A stretch of 64,000 nucleotides of DNA, from contig DASUOH010000011.1 of assembly GCA_036276735.1 (NCBI GenBank), positions 1 through 64,000 on the forward strand, given 5' to 3'. The stretch is from VRUE01 sp036276735 (GTDB lineage: Bacteria; Actinomycetota; Thermoleophilia; Solirubrobacterales; 70-9). Made by a program: the position numbers and the translations under genes. Below the pieces are notes generated by a model. The model was not told the origin of the DNA. It searched no databases and saw only the letters and a program-made list of their open reading frames with translations. Below, piece after piece: positions 24,562 to 34,971 of this stretch; within the stretch, counting starts at the first letter, position 1, and every line of letters starts with the position of its first letter.

Positions 24562-26265
24562 TCAGGTCTCCTGGTACAGCGGCCCGTCGCCGCCCTCGGG
24601 CAGCGTCAGGCGGCCGCCCTTGGCGGTGATCGCGCCGCACTGGACGCAATTGGAGGCGGTGACGTGGACGTCGACCTCGGTGGCGCCGTTCTCCATCTGC
24701 TCCTCGGGGATCTCGTAGACCTGCGCCGGGCACATCGAGACCCAGGTCTGGGCGATCTCACGCGGCACCTTGGTCTGGATACGGACGTGATTGGGCGCGT
24801 CGTCGCGGGTCGCGTTGCCCGAGAGGAAGACCGAGTCGAGCTTGCTGAAGGTCAGCTCGTTGTCGGGCTGCTCGTACTTGTCGGCCGCCTTGCCGAGCTC
24901 GACCGGCACCTCGGCGTTGTCCTCGACCTTCCAGTGGCCACCCGGGAAGGCGCCTTTGGTCGCGACCATCGCCGAGCCCATCATGCCGCCGAAGATCAGC
25001 CCGCGGGTCAGCGGCTGCTTCATGTTGCGCGAGCGGTAGAGGTCCTTCTCGATCACCGAGCCGCGGATCTTCTCGTCGTAGCTCTCGAAGTTGACCGAGT
25101 CGATGTCGGCCTTGAGCGACTCGACGATCGATTCCGCCGCGTACATGCCGGCGTGCATCGCGTAGTGGATGCCGGCGAGTTCGGCGATGTTGACCATCCC
25201 GGCGGCGTCGCCGGCGACCAGCATGCCGGGCACCGAGAAGCGCTTGGGCAGCGCCCAGTAGCCGCCCGAGGGGATCGTCTTGGCGCCCCAGCCGACCCGC
25301 TTGCCGCCCTCGATGATCTTGGCGATGAACGGGTGCTTCTTGAATTTCTGCAGCTCGTCGTGGACCGAGAAGGTCGCGTCGGTGTAGTCGAGGCCGACCA
25401 CCAGTCCGAAGCAGACCTTGTCCTCGCCCATCGGGTAGATGAAGCTGCCACCGGCCTCCTTGTAGCGGGGGCTCCAGCGCAGCGGCCAGCCGAGCGTGTG
25501 GATGACCCGGTCGAGCGGCTTCGGCACCTCCCAGATCTCCTTGACCCCGAGCTCCCACGCCTGCGGGTCGGAGCCGTGCATGTCGAAATAGTCGTAGGCG
25601 GCGTAGGTGAGGTGCCCGATCGTCCCCTCGGCGAGCACCGTCGCCTTGGCGACGACGTCGGAGCCCGGCTCGAAGTTGCCCAGCTCTTCGCCCTCTTTGC
25701 CGCGGCCGCGGTCGCCGGAGCGGACGCCCTTGACGATGCGGTCCTCGACCAGCAGCTTCGTCGCGGCGGTCTCGGAGAGGATGTAGACGCCCGCCTCTTC
25801 GGCTTTGTCGGCGAGGAAGCGGCCCAGTTTCGAGACCGAGAGCGTGTAGGTGCCCTCTTTGCGGAAGTTGGGCGGCGGCGGCTTCAGCGGGAAGGCTTTG
25901 CTGGAGGTCAGGAAGTAGGTCGCGTCCTTGGTGACCTCCTGGTAGACCGGCGGCCAGTCGGCCGGGTCCATGTCCGGGAAGAGCCGGGTCAGCGCCGACG
26001 GATCGACGTTCGCGCCGGAGAGGAGGTGAGCGCCCGGCACTTTGCCCTTCTCGATGACCGCGACCGGGACTTCGCCGAGCTTCTCGGTCAGCTCCGGCTC
26101 GTCCTCGAGCAGCTGCATCAGTTTGTTGGCGCAGGCAAGCCCAGCGGGCCCGCCGCCGACGATCGCGATCCCGACCTCGATCCGGTCGTCGACCGGATCG
26201 GTGGGCGGGCCGATCGCCTCGGCGGCGTCGAACGGCGGCGGAAACTCGCTGGGCTTGACGGCCAT
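24562..26265 (-). CDS. Electron-transfer-flavoprotein dehydrogenase (ETF:quinone oxidoreductase type)
   Basis: A 567-residue membrane-associated flavoprotein that should pass electrons from reduced ETF to the quinone pool. The FAD motif GIAIVGGGPAGLACANKL is at residues 32-49, and GDAAGMVNIAELAGIHYAM is the second FAD region. The C-terminal ferredoxin part has MCPAQVYE and NCVQCGAITAKGG. The canonical family has three Cys in the last motif (CxxCxxC); here the third position is Ile, leaving three cysteines in all. It lies 5 bp after etfA as the last gene of the ETF operon. Confidence 0.9.
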   Translation of the reverse strand: MAVKPSEFPPPFDAAEAIGPPTDPVDDRIEVGIAIVGGGPAGLACANKLMQLLEDEPELTEKLGEVPVAVIEKGKVPGAHLLSGANVDPSALTRLFPDMDPADWPPVYQEVTKDATYFLTSSKAFPLKPPPPNFRKEGTYTLSVSKLGRFLADKAEEAGVYILSETAATKLLVEDRIVKGVRSGDRGRGKEGEELGNFEPGSDVVAKATVLAEGTIGHLTYAAYDYFDMHGSDPQAWELGVKEIWEVPKPLDRVIHTLGWPLRWSPRYKEAGGSFIYPMGEDKVCFGLVVGLDYTDATFSVHDELQKFKKHPFIAKIIEGGKRVGWGAKTIPSGGYWALPKRFSVPGMLVAGDAAGMVNIAELAGIHYAMHAGMYAAESIVESLKADIDSVNFESYDEKIRGSVIEKDLYRSRNMKQPLTRGLIFGGMMGSAMVATKGAFPGGHWKVEDNAEVPVELGKAADKYEQPDNELTFSKLDSVFLSGNATRDDAPNHVRIQTKVPREIAQTWVSMCPAQVYEIPEEQMENGATEVDVHVTASNCVQCGAITAKGGRLTLPEGGDGPLYQET

Positions 26266-26270
26266 CCGGA

Positions 26271-27245
26271 CTAGCTCCCCTTCTTCGCTTTGATCGCCTC
26301 GGTCAGCTTCGGCAGGATCTTGTGGAGATCGCCCACCACGCCGAGGTCTGAGAACTCGAAGATCGGCGCGTTCTGGTCCTTGTTGATCGCCAGGATGTTC
26401 TCCGAGCTCTGCATCCCGACCTTGTGCTGGATCGCGCCGGAGATGCCGGCAGCCAGGTAGAGCTTCGGCGCGACCGTCTTGCCGGTCTGGCCGATCTGGG
26501 CGGCGTAGGGGTACCAGCCGGCGTCGACGACGGCGCGGGTCGCCGCGACGGCGCCGCCCATCGAGTCGGCCAGCTGCTCGCAGAGCTCAAAGCCCTCTTT
26601 TGCCCCGAGGCCGCGACCGCCGCCGACCAGGATGTCGGCGTCCTCGATGTTGACGTCGGCGCCGCGCTGCTCGCCGCGCTGGACCAGCTTGGCCTTGCTC
26701 GACCAGGCCGAGAGCTCGACCTCGACGTCGACGACCTCGGCGCTGCCGCCGGTCTCGTTGGCGTCGAATGCGTTGAGCCGGCCGATGATGATCCCCGGCT
26801 CGCTGACGTAGCCGACGTCGGCGACCTGGGAGTCCTGCAGGATCGGACGCTCGACGACCAGCTTGCCGTCCTGCGCCTTGACCTGCGTGACCTCCATCGT
26901 GACGCCGGCGCCGAGGCGCGCGGTCAGCCCGGCGCCGATCTCGAAGCCGAGCAGTCCGCCGCCGAACAGCGCGTAGGAGAAGCCCTGCTCCTGGATGACC
27001 TTGGCCATCGCGTCGACGATCGGCTGGGCCAGCCCCTCGGGCACGTTCTTGGCCCGGTAGACCTTCGCCGCGCCCCAGTTGCCGAGCCCGGCGCAAGCGT
27101 CGTCGGCGACGTCGCCGACCACCAGCGCGGCGGCCTCGCCGCCGACCTCGGCAGCCAGCTTCGCGGCCTCGGAGATAGCCCCGAGCGAGTTCTTGTTGAA
27201 GTTGCCCTCGTCGTCGTGCAGGGCGTAGGTCAGGATGCCTGCCAT
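26271..27245 (-). CDS. etfA: Electron transfer flavoprotein alpha subunit
   Basis: A 324-residue FAD-binding subunit of ETF. The C-terminal FAD domain is marked by VGGGRGLGAKEGFELCEQLA near residues 206-225 and PKLYLAAGISGAIQHKVGMQ near 263-282. It accepts electrons from acyl-CoA dehydrogenases such as the one at 37.9 kb. It directly abuts etfB with no spacing. Confidence 0.96.
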   Translation of the reverse strand: MAGILTYALHDDEGNFNKNSLGAISEAAKLAAEVGGEAAALVVGDVADDACAGLGNWGAAKVYRAKNVPEGLAQPIVDAMAKVIQEQGFSYALFGGGLLGFEIGAGLTARLGAGVTMEVTQVKAQDGKLVVERPILQDSQVADVGYVSEPGIIIGRLNAFDANETGGSAEVVDVEVELSAWSSKAKLVQRGEQRGADVNIEDADILVGGGRGLGAKEGFELCEQLADSMGGAVAATRAVVDAGWYPYAAQIGQTGKTVAPKLYLAAGISGAIQHKVGMQSSENILAINKDQNAPIFEFSDLGVVGDLHKILPKLTEAIKAKKGS

Positions 27246-28037
27246 CTAGATCAGCTTCCTCTCGTCGAGCCACGCGACGATCTTCTCGACCGTCTCGTTG
27301 GTGTCCTCGTCCTCGATGATCTCCCCGGCTTCCTTGGGGGGCGGCGGGTTGAGCGCCAGGACGCGCGTCTTGGAGCCGCCTTCGCCGACCATGCCGCCGT
27401 CGATGCCGACGTCGGCGGTCGCCTTGCCGTCGAGGGGCTTTTTCTTCGCGCCCATGATCGCTTTCAGGCTTGGGTAGCGGGGCTCGTTGATCGCGTCGCC
27501 GACGCTGATCACGGCGGGCAACTCGACCTCGACCGTGTCGTAGCCGTACTCGGCCTGGCGCTCGCAGCGCAGTTTGCCGTCGGCGACGTCGATCTGGATC
27601 ACCTGGGTCAGCGACGGCATCTTCAGGTGGTCGGCGACGACCGCGCCGATCGTGTAGCACTCGCCGTCGTCGGACTGCTGGCCCAGCAGGACCAGGTCAG
27701 GGCTCTCGGACTCGAGCACTTTCGCCAGCGCGTAGCCCGTGGCGCAGACGTCGGAGCCCTCGAGCGCCGCGTCGGAGAGGTGCACCGAGCGGTCAGCGCC
27801 GAGCGCCACCGCCTTGTGCAGCGCGCGGACCGCCGAATCGGGGCCCATCGTCACCGCGACGACCTCCTCGACCGGGATCGCGCCGCCCTCCTTGATCTGC
27901 ATGGCAGCCTCGATGGCGTGGGTATCGAAGGGGTTGAGGTTTTTCTCGCCGCTGCGGTCCAATCGCATCGTCCCAGGGTCGATGCGCTTCTGGACGGCGG
28001 CGTCCGGTACCTCCTTGACCAGGACGCAGATCTTCAA
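27246..28037 (-). CDS. etfB: Electron transfer flavoprotein beta subunit
   Basis: A 263-residue AMP-binding subunit of ETF. TTG 28037 is chosen: AAGGAGG lies 8 nt upstream and the sequence then begins KICVLVKEVPDA, the usual family start. An ATG at 28097 would add 20 residues that lie within the operator. Signatures include ETF-beta NPFDTHAIEAA and VVAVTMGPDSA. It is the first gene of etfB-etfA-ETF dehydrogenase. Confidence 0.95.
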   Translation of the reverse strand: MKICVLVKEVPDAAVQKRIDPGTMRLDRSGEKNLNPFDTHAIEAAMQIKEGGAIPVEEVVAVTMGPDSAVRALHKAVALGADRSVHLSDAALEGSDVCATGYALAKVLESESPDLVLLGQQSDDGECYTIGAVVADHLKMPSLTQVIQIDVADGKLRCERQAEYGYDTVEVELPAVISVGDAINEPRYPSLKAIMGAKKKPLDGKATADVGIDGGMVGEGGSKTRVLALNPPPPKEAGEIIEDEDTNETVEKIVAWLDERKLI

Positions 28038-28077
28038 GTTGAAAGCCTCCTTGGCTGGTTGCTCAAGCCGATTTACG

Positions 28078-28101
28078 CTGATTGACTGACCAGTCAATCA
28101 G
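28078..28101. promoter_or_regulatory. TetR-type operator at the ETF operon promoter
   Basis: CTGATTGACT (28078-28087) and AGTCAATCAG (28092-28101) are perfect 10 bp arms around GACC. It lies 41-64 bp before the TTG start of etfB. The form fits TetR-family repressors of fatty-acid oxidation in Actinobacteria; the cognate regulator is not identified in this window. Confidence 0.65.
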
Positions 28102-28135
28102 TCTATCTATTGCACCCGGACGTGCCGAGGTGCGC

Positions 28136-28151
28136 CGTGATCGATATCACG
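28136..28151. promoter_or_regulatory. Palindrome resembling an FNR/CRP-family half-site pair
   Basis: CGTGAT (28136-28141), CGAT, ATCACG (28146-28151): perfect 6 bp arms containing TGAT-N4-ATCA. It lies about 100 bp upstream of etfB and past the end of the mutase subunit gene. The assignment to a CRP/FNR-type protein is by pattern only. Confidence 0.4.
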
Positions 28152-28175
28152 CAGCGACGGGGCTCGGTGGGTGGG

Positions 28176-28199
28176 TTTGTCCGGCTATAGCCGGACAAA
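28176..28199. repeat. 24 bp perfect palindrome TTTGTCCGG..., copy 1
   Basis: TTTGTCCGGCTA followed by its exact complement TAGCCGGACAAA. It lies 15 bp past the stop of the B12-binding mutase subunit. T before and A after the stem is the wrong order for an intrinsic terminator. A near copy occurs at 47961-47984, and both are followed by GTC. Confidence 0.6.
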
Positions 28200-28214
28200 G
28201 TCTTCCTTCGCCGC

Positions 28215-28655
28215 CTAGGAGCCTTGCGCATGGCGCTCGGCGGCGCCTGCCCGGATGAAGTCGACGATCTCGTCGGTCGGAGCGCCGGGCGTAAACACCG
28301 CGGCGACGCCGAGGCCCTTCAGCTCGGGGATGTCCTCGGCGGGGATCGTCCCGCCCACCGTGACGAGGACGTCGTCGATGCCCTGATCGCGCAACAGCTC
28401 GACGACCCTCGGGACGAGCGTCATGTGGGCGCCGGAGAGGATCGAGAGCCCTACGGCGTCGGCGTCCTCCTGGATCACCGTCTCGGCGATCTGCTCGGGC
28501 GTCTGGTGCAGGCCGGTGTAGATGACCTCCATGCCGGCGTCGCGCAGGGCGCGGGCGATGATCTTGGCGCCGCGGTCGTGCCCGTCCAAGCCGGGCTTGG
28601 CGACGACGACGCGGATCTTGCGGGCGGTGGCTGCCTCCATGCGCGGGCGGGACAT
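28215..28655 (-). CDS. Methylmalonyl-CoA mutase B12-binding subunit
   Basis: A ~146-residue cobalamin-binding domain protein (RIRVVVAKPGLDGHDRGAKI-like start; here KIRVVVAKPGLDGHDRG). The DGHDRG motif supplies the His that replaces dimethylbenzimidazole on cobalt, and LSILSGAHMT and VTVGGTIP follow. With the separate large subunit upstream it forms an archaeal-type split mutase. The start is chosen at ATG 28655 (MSRPRMEA); ATG 28640 is also possible. Confidence 0.92.
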   Translation of the reverse strand: MSRPRMEAATARKIRVVVAKPGLDGHDRGAKIIARALRDAGMEVIYTGLHQTPEQIAETVIQEDADAVGLSILSGAHMTLVPRVVELLRDQGIDDVLVTVGGTIPAEDIPELKGLGVAAVFTPGAPTDEIVDFIRAGAAERHAQGS

Positions 28656-28781
28656 TACCGGCCCCGAAAACCAAGCAGGTCGGGGGATGCAGGGAGGCCG
28701 ACGAGGGGAGCGCACTTTTTCGTGCGTGACCCGAGGAGGCCGACTGAAGACTCCGAGATGCGCCGGTTTGCAGGGGCCGGC

Positions 28782-30446
<1,665 letters not shown>

Positions 30447-30466
30447 GCCGACAGTCTAGGCGGGCC

Positions 30467-31300
30467 TCAGCGACGAACGGCGAAGCGGCGCGGGGGTGGC
30501 ACGCGGCGGCGGGCGGCGACGTGGCGGGCGCCGAAGCCGCCGAGCGTGGCGAGGGCGGTGATGATTAGGGCAACCAGGCGCCGACCCAGCTGCTCGAAGC
30601 GCATCGTCTGCCAGCCTTCTTCCCGCGCGATCCTCGCCAGCTCGGGATCCGGGTTGACGACGACAGGGTTGCCGACGGCCCGCAGCATCGGCAGGTCGGA
30701 GAGCGAGTCGGAGTACGCATAGGAGGCGGCCAGGTCGATGCCGTGCTGGGCGGCGAATTCCTCCATCGCCTTGACCTTGCCCGGCCCGTAGACGAACGGC
30801 CCGTCGAAGCGGCCCGTGAAGGCGCCGTCCGCGACTTCGTAGCTGGTTCCGATGCCGCCATCCATTCCCAGGACCGAGGCGAGGGGCTGCACGACGCCGT
30901 CGCCGGCGGCGCTGACGATGAAGGTGGCGCGGCCGGCGTCCTGGTGCGCGTAGACCTCGTCGAGCATCCGCGGGTAGATGCGGGGCAGGATCCCGGCCAT
31001 CACCTCGGGGTTCAGCCGTTCGAGGCTGCGCACCGGCACGCCGGTTATGAGGTCGCGGGCAACGCGCAGCACCTCCTCGGTCCGCGCGTCGGTCGTTCCC
31101 CGCAGGCGGTAGCGCAGGTGCTCGACCGCCCAGCTGGCCAGCTGACGGCGCCCGACGATGCCGTGCCGGGTGGCGACACGGGCGAACTGCATTCCCGACG
31201 ACCCCGCCATGAGGGTCTTGTCGAGGTCGAAAAAGGCTGCAGCCCGTTGCAAACCGTCGTCTGGCTTTGTCCTCGGTCGGCCGGCTTGCTCACGCACCAT
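30467..31300 (-). CDS. HAD-IB family phosphatase with C-terminal membrane segment
   Basis: A 277-residue SerB-like haloacid dehalogenase-fold protein. Motif I FFDLDKTLMAGSS is near residues 23-35, motif II FIVSAAGDG near 146, and motif III/IV YAYSDSLSDLPML near 194. A C-terminal hydrophobic stretch (LVALIITALATLGGFG) and basic tail suggest membrane attachment. Such proteins dephosphorylate small molecules or lysophospholipids; the substrate is unknown here. It starts at ATG 31300 and ends 20 bp before the mutase gene start. Confidence 0.85.
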   Translation of the reverse strand: MVREQAGRPRTKPDDGLQRAAAFFDLDKTLMAGSSGMQFARVATRHGIVGRRQLASWAVEHLRYRLRGTTDARTEEVLRVARDLITGVPVRSLERLNPEVMAGILPRIYPRMLDEVYAHQDAGRATFIVSAAGDGVVQPLASVLGMDGGIGTSYEVADGAFTGRFDGPFVYGPGKVKAMEEFAAQHGIDLAASYAYSDSLSDLPMLRAVGNPVVVNPDPELARIAREEGWQTMRFEQLGRRLVALIITALATLGGFGARHVAARRRVPPPRRFAVRR

Positions 31301-31364
31301 TAGTGCGCTCGCGGCGCCGGCCTCCCTGCGTCCGCGCCAGACTCGGTTTTCGCGGGCTGAACCG

Positions 31365-32540
31365 TCAAACCTCGAGGACTATGGCGTCGCCTTGCCCCCC
31401 ACCAGAGCAGATCGCCGCGACGCCGAGGCCGCCGCCGCGGCGGCGCAGCTCGTGGACGAGCGCGCCGACGATCCGCGAGCCCGAGGCGCCGATCGGATGA
31501 CCGAGCGCGATCGCGCCGCCGTTCACGTTGACGTTCTCTTCCTCGACGCCGAGCATCCGCATCGAGTTGAGGGCGACCGAGGCGAACGCCTCGTTGATCT
31601 CCCAGAGGTCGACGTCCGCGGGGCTCTTGCCGATCTTCTCCAGCGCCTGCTTTGCGGCGTTGGCGGGGGTCTTCGCCAGGTAGGGGAAGTCGTCGGCGAC
31701 CGTCCCGTAGGAGAGGACGCGGGCCAGCGGCGTGCGGCCTTCGCGCTGTGCCCACTCCTCGGAGGCGACGATCACGGCGCCGGCGCCGTCGTTGACGCCC
31801 GGCGCGTTGCCCGCGGTATGGGTCGCGTCCTCGCCCCCGATCGCCCGCAGCTTTGCGAGGACATCTAGCGTCGTGTCGGCGCGGATCGCCTCGTCGGTCT
31901 CCACCGTGTTCTCGCCCTTGCGCGACTTGACCGTGATGCCGCAGATCTCCTCGGCGAGTCGGCCGGCGTCGGTCGCCTCGGCAGCGAGCCGGTGCGAGCG
32001 CTCGGCGAATTTGTCCATATCGGCGCGGGTGATCTCCAGCTCGTTGGAGACCTCGCTGGCCTCGTTGATCATCTGCTTGTCGGTGAAGGGGTTGGTGAGC
32101 CCGTCGTGGGTCATCGCATCGATCGCGCTGACGTCGCCCATGCGGAAGCCGAAGCGGGCGCCGGGCAGCAGGTACGGCGCGTTGCTCATCGACTCCATGC
32201 CGCCGGTGACCGCGACCTCGGCGTCGCCGGCGCGGATCGCCATGTCGGCGAGGCCGAGCGAGCGCATGCCGGAGGCACAGACCTTGTTGATCGTCTCCGA
32301 CGGGACCTCCTTGGGGACCCCGGCCTTGATCTGGGCCTGGCGCGAGGGGATCTGCCCCTGGCCGGCCTGCAGGACCTGGCCGAAGACGACCTGGTCGACC
32401 TGCTCGGGATCGACGTTGGAGCGTTCGAGCGCTCCCTGGATCACGTGCCCGCCGAGGTCGGTGGCGTCAAGCGAGGAGAGGGTTCCGCCCATCTTGCCGA
32501 AGGGCGTGCGTGCGGTTCCGAGGACAACGGTGCTGGGCAT
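31365..32540 (-). CDS. Acetyl-CoA acetyltransferase (thiolase)
   Basis: A 391-residue thiolase cleaving or forming acetoacetyl-CoA. The nucleophile Cys is in NKVCASGMRSLGLA near residue 89, INEAFASVAL carries the second motif, GHPIGASGSR has the catalytic His, and CSGGGQGDA the base Cys. The family usually has CIGGGQG, so Ser replaces Ile. ATG 32540 is chosen; an upstream open extension is unrelated. Divergent from pepA. Confidence 0.95.
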   Translation of the reverse strand: MPSTVVLGTARTPFGKMGGTLSSLDATDLGGHVIQGALERSNVDPEQVDQVVFGQVLQAGQGQIPSRQAQIKAGVPKEVPSETINKVCASGMRSLGLADMAIRAGDAEVAVTGGMESMSNAPYLLPGARFGFRMGDVSAIDAMTHDGLTNPFTDKQMINEASEVSNELEITRADMDKFAERSHRLAAEATDAGRLAEEICGITVKSRKGENTVETDEAIRADTTLDVLAKLRAIGGEDATHTAGNAPGVNDGAGAVIVASEEWAQREGRTPLARVLSYGTVADDFPYLAKTPANAAKQALEKIGKSPADVDLWEINEAFASVALNSMRMLGVEEENVNVNGGAIALGHPIGASGSRIVGALVHELRRRGGGLGVAAICSGGGQGDAIVLEV

Positions 32541-32661
32541 CTGGCGGCCTTTCTGTCTTGGTTTATGCCGGGTCTCGGCTCGGACGGGCCGCAAGGCCCT
32601 GCTCTCCAAGATAGCGACGGAAGGCCAGGAACGGCGTGATGGAGCGCATAGACTCGCGCCC

Positions 32662-34098
32662 GTGCGAGTCGAGGTCAAAGACGCGAATCCGACCGAGGTC
32701 GACGCGGATCTGCTCGTCGTCGGCCTCTTCGAGGACGAAGAGCTGCGCGAGCCGCTCGCGAGCGCCCCTGGCGCCGGCGACGCGGCGGGCGACCACAAGA
32801 AGCTCTCGCTCGTCCACCCGGAGCGCCCGGCCCGAGCGCTCGTGGTCGGGCTCGGCAAGCGGGAGGAGATTGAGCCCGAGCGCGCCAGGGTCGCCGCCGC
32901 CCTCGCCGCCAAGGAGGCGGGGCGCCTGACGGCGACCAGGGTCGCCTGGGTCGTGCCGGACGCCGGTGGTGCCGAGTCCCTGGCTGCAGCGCTCGTCGAG
33001 GGCACGATGCTCGGCGACTACCGCTTCGACCGCTTCCTCAGCAGGGACGCCGATGACCCTCCCCCGCCCCGAATCGAGTCGCTGACCATCGTCGGCCCGC
33101 AGAGCCTCGCGCAAGCCGCCGAGACGGCGCGGGTCTGCGCCGAGGCGCAGAACCGGGCAAGAGACCTGCAGAGCCTTCCCTCCAACGTCGCGACGCCGTC
33201 CTACCTGGCCGAGCGCGCTGAACGGATCGGCGCGAGCAGCGAGGCACTCAGCGTCGAGATTCTCGGCCGCGACGAGATCGCCGCCAAGGCGATGGGTGGG
33301 CTCGTCGCGGTCAGCCAGGGCAGCGACGAGGAGCCGCGGTTGATCGTCCTGCGCTACGCCGGCGGCGGTTCCGGGCCGACCCTGGGCCTGGTCGGCAAGG
33401 GCGTCACCTTCGACACCGGCGGCATCTCACTGAAGCCCTCCGCCGCGATGCACGAGATGAAGATGGACATGTCGGGCGCCGCCGCCGTGCTGGAGGCCGT
33501 CGCGGCGATCACCGAGTTGGAGCTGGCGCTCGACCTGGTCGCCGTCGTCCCGGCGACCGAGAACATGCCGTCGGGCAACGCGATCAAGCCGGGCGACGTG
33601 ATCACCCAGTACAACGGCAAGACGGTCGAGGTCAACAACACCGACGCCGAGGGCCGGCTGATCCTCGCCGACGCGCTCGCCTACGCAGTCGAGCTGGGGG
33701 CCGAGCGGATCGTCGACCTGGCGACGCTCACCGGCGCCGTCGTCGTCGCGCTCGGCTCGACCTACGCGGGGCTGATGTCGAACGACGACGCTCTCGCCAG
33801 TGAGATCGAGAAAGCGGGTCGCGCAAGCGGCGAGCTGGTCTGGCGGCTCCCCCTCCACCCCGAGTACAAGGAGCTGTTCAAGGGCACCGTCGCCGATTGG
33901 GCGAACACGGCGTCGAAGCGCAAGGCCGGCACGATCTACGCCGGCTCCTTCCTCGAGGAGTTCGTCGGCGAGACGCCCTGGGCGCACGTAGACATCGCCG
34001 GCACCGCCTGGGACGTCGGCCGCGAGTACACCGGCAACGACGCCAGCGGCTACGGCGTGCGGCTGCTGGTCGAGCTGGCTCGCGGGCTGGCCGGCTGA
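32662..34098 (+). CDS. pepA: Leucyl aminopeptidase, M17 family
   Basis: A 478-residue di-zinc exopeptidase, usually hexameric. Metal and catalytic motifs are GKGVTFDTGGISLKPS near residues 243-258, MKMDMSGAAAVL, and the signature NTDAEGRLILADAL near 327-340. The N-terminal macrodomain-like half is present. GTG 32662 is the best start (RVEVKDANPTEVDADLL follows); no clear ribosome site precedes it, so the message may be leaderless. Some M17 proteins also bind DNA, but nothing here shows that. Confidence 0.94.
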   Translation: MRVEVKDANPTEVDADLLVVGLFEDEELREPLASAPGAGDAAGDHKKLSLVHPERPARALVVGLGKREEIEPERARVAAALAAKEAGRLTATRVAWVVPDAGGAESLAAALVEGTMLGDYRFDRFLSRDADDPPPPRIESLTIVGPQSLAQAAETARVCAEAQNRARDLQSLPSNVATPSYLAERAERIGASSEALSVEILGRDEIAAKAMGGLVAVSQGSDEEPRLIVLRYAGGGSGPTLGLVGKGVTFDTGGISLKPSAAMHEMKMDMSGAAAVLEAVAAITELELALDLVAVVPATENMPSGNAIKPGDVITQYNGKTVEVNNTDAEGRLILADALAYAVELGAERIVDLATLTGAVVVALGSTYAGLMSNDDALASEIEKAGRASGELVWRLPLHPEYKELFKGTVADWANTASKRKAGTIYAGSFLEEFVGETPWAHVDIAGTAWDVGREYTGNDASGYGVRLLVELARGLAG

Positions 34099-34105
34099 AC
34101 GCGCC

Positions 34106-34636
34106 CTACTTGTCCTTCGTTGCCTCGGCGATCCGGCGCTGCTCGTCGGCAATGACGATGTACTCCTCGACCATCAACCGATCCTTCGGCCTGTTCGAGG
34201 CACGCTTCATCGCGATCAGGTGGTCGATCGAAGCGACGCGGATTTCGAGACCGAGGATCTCGCGGACCGGCGCCTCGGCCTTCAGCTCGTCGTACCGAGG
34301 CATCCCGTCCGCGTGGCCGAGGATGTCGAAATCGCCGTGTGGGGTGATGAAGGTGAAATTCGAGCCGTTTTCGATCGTCTTGGCGTCAAGCAGGAACGGC
34401 AGGCCCTCGGGCGCACCTCGCAGGCGCACGCCTATCTCTCGCAGGGCATCGACCAGCCGCCTGATGTTGTCGCGGCTGCGGGAATAGATCACGTCAAGGT
34501 CGTAGCTCGGATAGCTGGAGCCGTGGCTGATCCCAGCCATGCCACCGACCAGGACGAAGTCGACTCCGTGGCGGACGAGCGGCGTCAGCAGCGCCCGCAG
34601 ATCCGGGGCACGTCGGGGAAGCGGCTCAGTGGTCAC
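34106..34636 (-). CDS. Nucleotidyltransferase-like protein (putative TA partner)
   Basis: A 176-residue protein with a minimal nucleotidyltransferase signature: FVLVGGMAGISHGSSYPSYD, then LDVIY, giving GG and the D-x-D pair near residues 26-46. The rest is helical. GTG 34636 overlaps the stop of the XRE gene (GTGA), so the two are translationally coupled. The pair resembles XRE/nucleotidyltransferase toxin-antitoxin modules; which one is toxic is not shown. It is convergent with pepA, 7 bp apart. Confidence 0.72.
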   Translation of the reverse strand: MTTEPLPRRAPDLRALLTPLVRHGVDFVLVGGMAGISHGSSYPSYDLDVIYSRSRDNIRRLVDALREIGVRLRGAPEGLPFLLDAKTIENGSNFTFITPHGDFDILGHADGMPRYDELKAEAPVREILGLEIRVASIDHLIAMKRASNRPKDRLMVEEYIVIADEQRRIAEATKDK

Positions 34637-34962
34637 GCCGCATCGGTTCGGACGCGCGGACTGATCGCGATCAGCTGCTCGACCATTGCCAGGCCGTACT
34701 CGAGGCGCTCGGACGGTGAGGTCTTCAAGCGCTCGTCGTTGAGCGTGTGATCGATTCCGAAGTCCCGTCCCTCCGCCCCCAGGGTCAGATCCTCGCCCAT
34801 CAGGTAGAGCAGCTCGCGCAAGGTCTCCACCGAGGGGGAGACGCGATCTCGCTCGATCCGCGAGATCGCCGACTGGGTCGTGCTCGCGCGCATCGCCAGC
34901 TGCTTCTGGCTGACGCCATGGCGATGACGGGCATCGCGGAGCAATTCTCCAGGAGTTTTCAC
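34633..34962 (-). CDS. XRE-family helix-turn-helix regulator (putative antitoxin)
   Basis: A 109-residue protein. The HTH is LLRDARHRHGVSQKQLAMRA followed by TTQSAISRIERDRVSPSVET (residues 7-46). The C-terminal half is a short helical dimer or partner-binding region. It leads the two-gene operon with the nucleotidyltransferase. AT-rich repeats just upstream (34972-35004) are the likely operator. Confidence 0.85.
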   Translation of the reverse strand: MKTPGELLRDARHRHGVSQKQLAMRASTTQSAISRIERDRVSPSVETLRELLYLMGEDLTLGAEGRDFGIDHTLNDERLKTSPSERLEYGLAMVEQLIAISPRVRTDAA

Positions 34963-34971
34963 GCCTGAAAT

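Noticed and set aside
28176..28199. 24 bp palindrome considered as an intrinsic terminator
   Set aside because: T residues precede and A residues follow the stem on both strands, the reverse of an intrinsic terminator, and a second copy sits at a start codon.
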